Below are positions 40,796 to 41,182 of a stretch of 41,182 nucleotides of DNA, piece after piece. Every line of letters starts with the position of its first letter. Position 1 is the first letter of the stretch. A program made the position numbers and the translations under genes. This DNA is from Candidatus Poribacteria bacterium (GTDB lineage Bacteria > Poribacteria > WGA-4E > WGA-3G), in the NCBI GenBank assembly GCA_009843785.1, contig VYCT01000219.1, positions 1-41,182 of the forward strand, written 5' to 3'. The notes below the pieces were generated by a model. The model worked only from the letters and a program-made list of their open reading frames with translations, searched no databases and was not told where the DNA came from.

Positions 40796-41182
40796 CTAAT
40801 TTTGATTAAAGGCATTTGAAACTATAACCAAGTCTAAAATGTTGACAACGCCATCGCCATTCAGATCAGGTTCTGTTTGACCAAAAGCATTAGCAACTAT
40901 GACCAAGTCCAGTATATTGACAACGCCATCACCATTCAAGTCAGTCATAGACTTGAGAAACATATCACCGTCTAAATCAAGGACACTATGTTCTTGGCTT
41001 AGTTGACCACTTGAAACGGCTGTTGTCAAAATAGGCAGACTAATCGTTTGCTCTTTACCACTACGATTATAGACTGCCCACCCGTTTGTAAACTCTCGGA
41101 TAAACAAGCCCTCTCGGTTATCATAGGGTTGTCCTTTTTCACCAACCGGACGACCAAGATCGGCATTCCAAAAGTCATACCA
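40796..41182 (-). CDS. C-terminal end of a secreted enzyme with dockerin-like repeats (partial)
   Basis: The frame is open through the right edge of the window, so the gene is cut. The visible 128 residues start with WYDFWNADLGRPVGEKGQPY, then GLFIREFTNGWAVYNRSGKEQTIS (typical of the end of large secreted glycoside-hydrolase-like proteins). They close with two near-identical dockerin loops, DLNGDGVVNILDLVIVANAF and DLNGDGVVNILDLVIVSNAF, preceded by a DLDGDMFLKSMTDL stretch. The two loops are almost exact copies, suggesting recent duplication. The small CxxC gene follows by 11 bp. Confidence 0.8.
   Translation of the reverse strand, partial: WYDFWNADLGRPVGEKGQPYDNREGLFIREFTNGWAVYNRSGKEQTISLPILTTAVSSGQLSQEHSVLDLDGDMFLKSMTDLNGDGVVNILDLVIVANAFGQTEPDLNGDGVVNILDLVIVSNAFNQN

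Overview
The window looks like a chromosomal segment from an uncultured bacterium of moderate GC. The best guess is Candidatus Poribacteria or a close relative. This is an inference from style, not from a marker gene: a very large DUF6785/DUF6784-type membrane protein, a GldA/GldF/GldG-like ABC system with a DUF4340 protein, secreted proteins ending in dockerin-like DxNxDGxV repeats, and many short intergenic palindromes built from GTAGGGG/CCCCTAC and GTTATCAG words. Housekeeping genes (dnaN, smpB, ssrA, hflX, tRNA-Leu) are mixed with accessory modules.

Left part (1-12200). A sigma-54 activator without a sensor domain is followed by two perfectly spaced palindromes, a near-consensus -24/-12 promoter and two genes for unknown exported proteins, which looks like a self-contained sigma-54 unit. 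dnaN (minus) and a polytopic DUF6785-type protein (plus) diverge from overlapping promoters. A gliding-type ABC operon follows (ATPase, permease, GldG-like protein, DUF4340 protein), then a SIMPL-domain lipoprotein.

Middle part (12228-26150, all minus strand). Read in the direction of transcription: smpB, tmRNA, a PH-like protein, a YqiJ/NfeD-like protein with an Asp-rich repeat, a flotillin, a DUF151 bifunctional-nuclease-type protein, a beta-class DNA methyltransferase, a C5 cytosine methyltransferase, a probable restriction endonuclease, a PepSY-SGNH fusion, an AlgI-like MBOAT acyltransferase and two AlgJ/AlgX-like SGNH proteins. The last four form a polysaccharide O-acylation module. The flotillin, NfeD-like and PH-like genes form a membrane-microdomain operon.

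Right part (26200-41182). hflX, a small zinc-ribbon protein and a TIM-barrel sugar isomerase form a plus-strand operon. Next come tRNA-Leu(CAA) with a clear promoter and terminator, an unknown protein overlapping an M24 peptidase tail to tail, and a RelE/ParE-type toxin-antitoxin pair. Then comes the most interesting locus: a 384-aa SIR2-domain protein whose gene overlaps that of a roughly 1356-aa STAND-like P-loop ATPase with a long helical-repeat C-terminus. It looks like a split, two-gene relative of SIR2-STAND anti-phage systems. It is flanked by a broken type ISP restriction gene, a metallopeptidase with a dockerin-like tail, several tiny ORFs with strong ribosome sites, and the end of another dockerin-bearing secreted enzyme.

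All calls come from reading the sequence. No database search, structure prediction or folding program was run.
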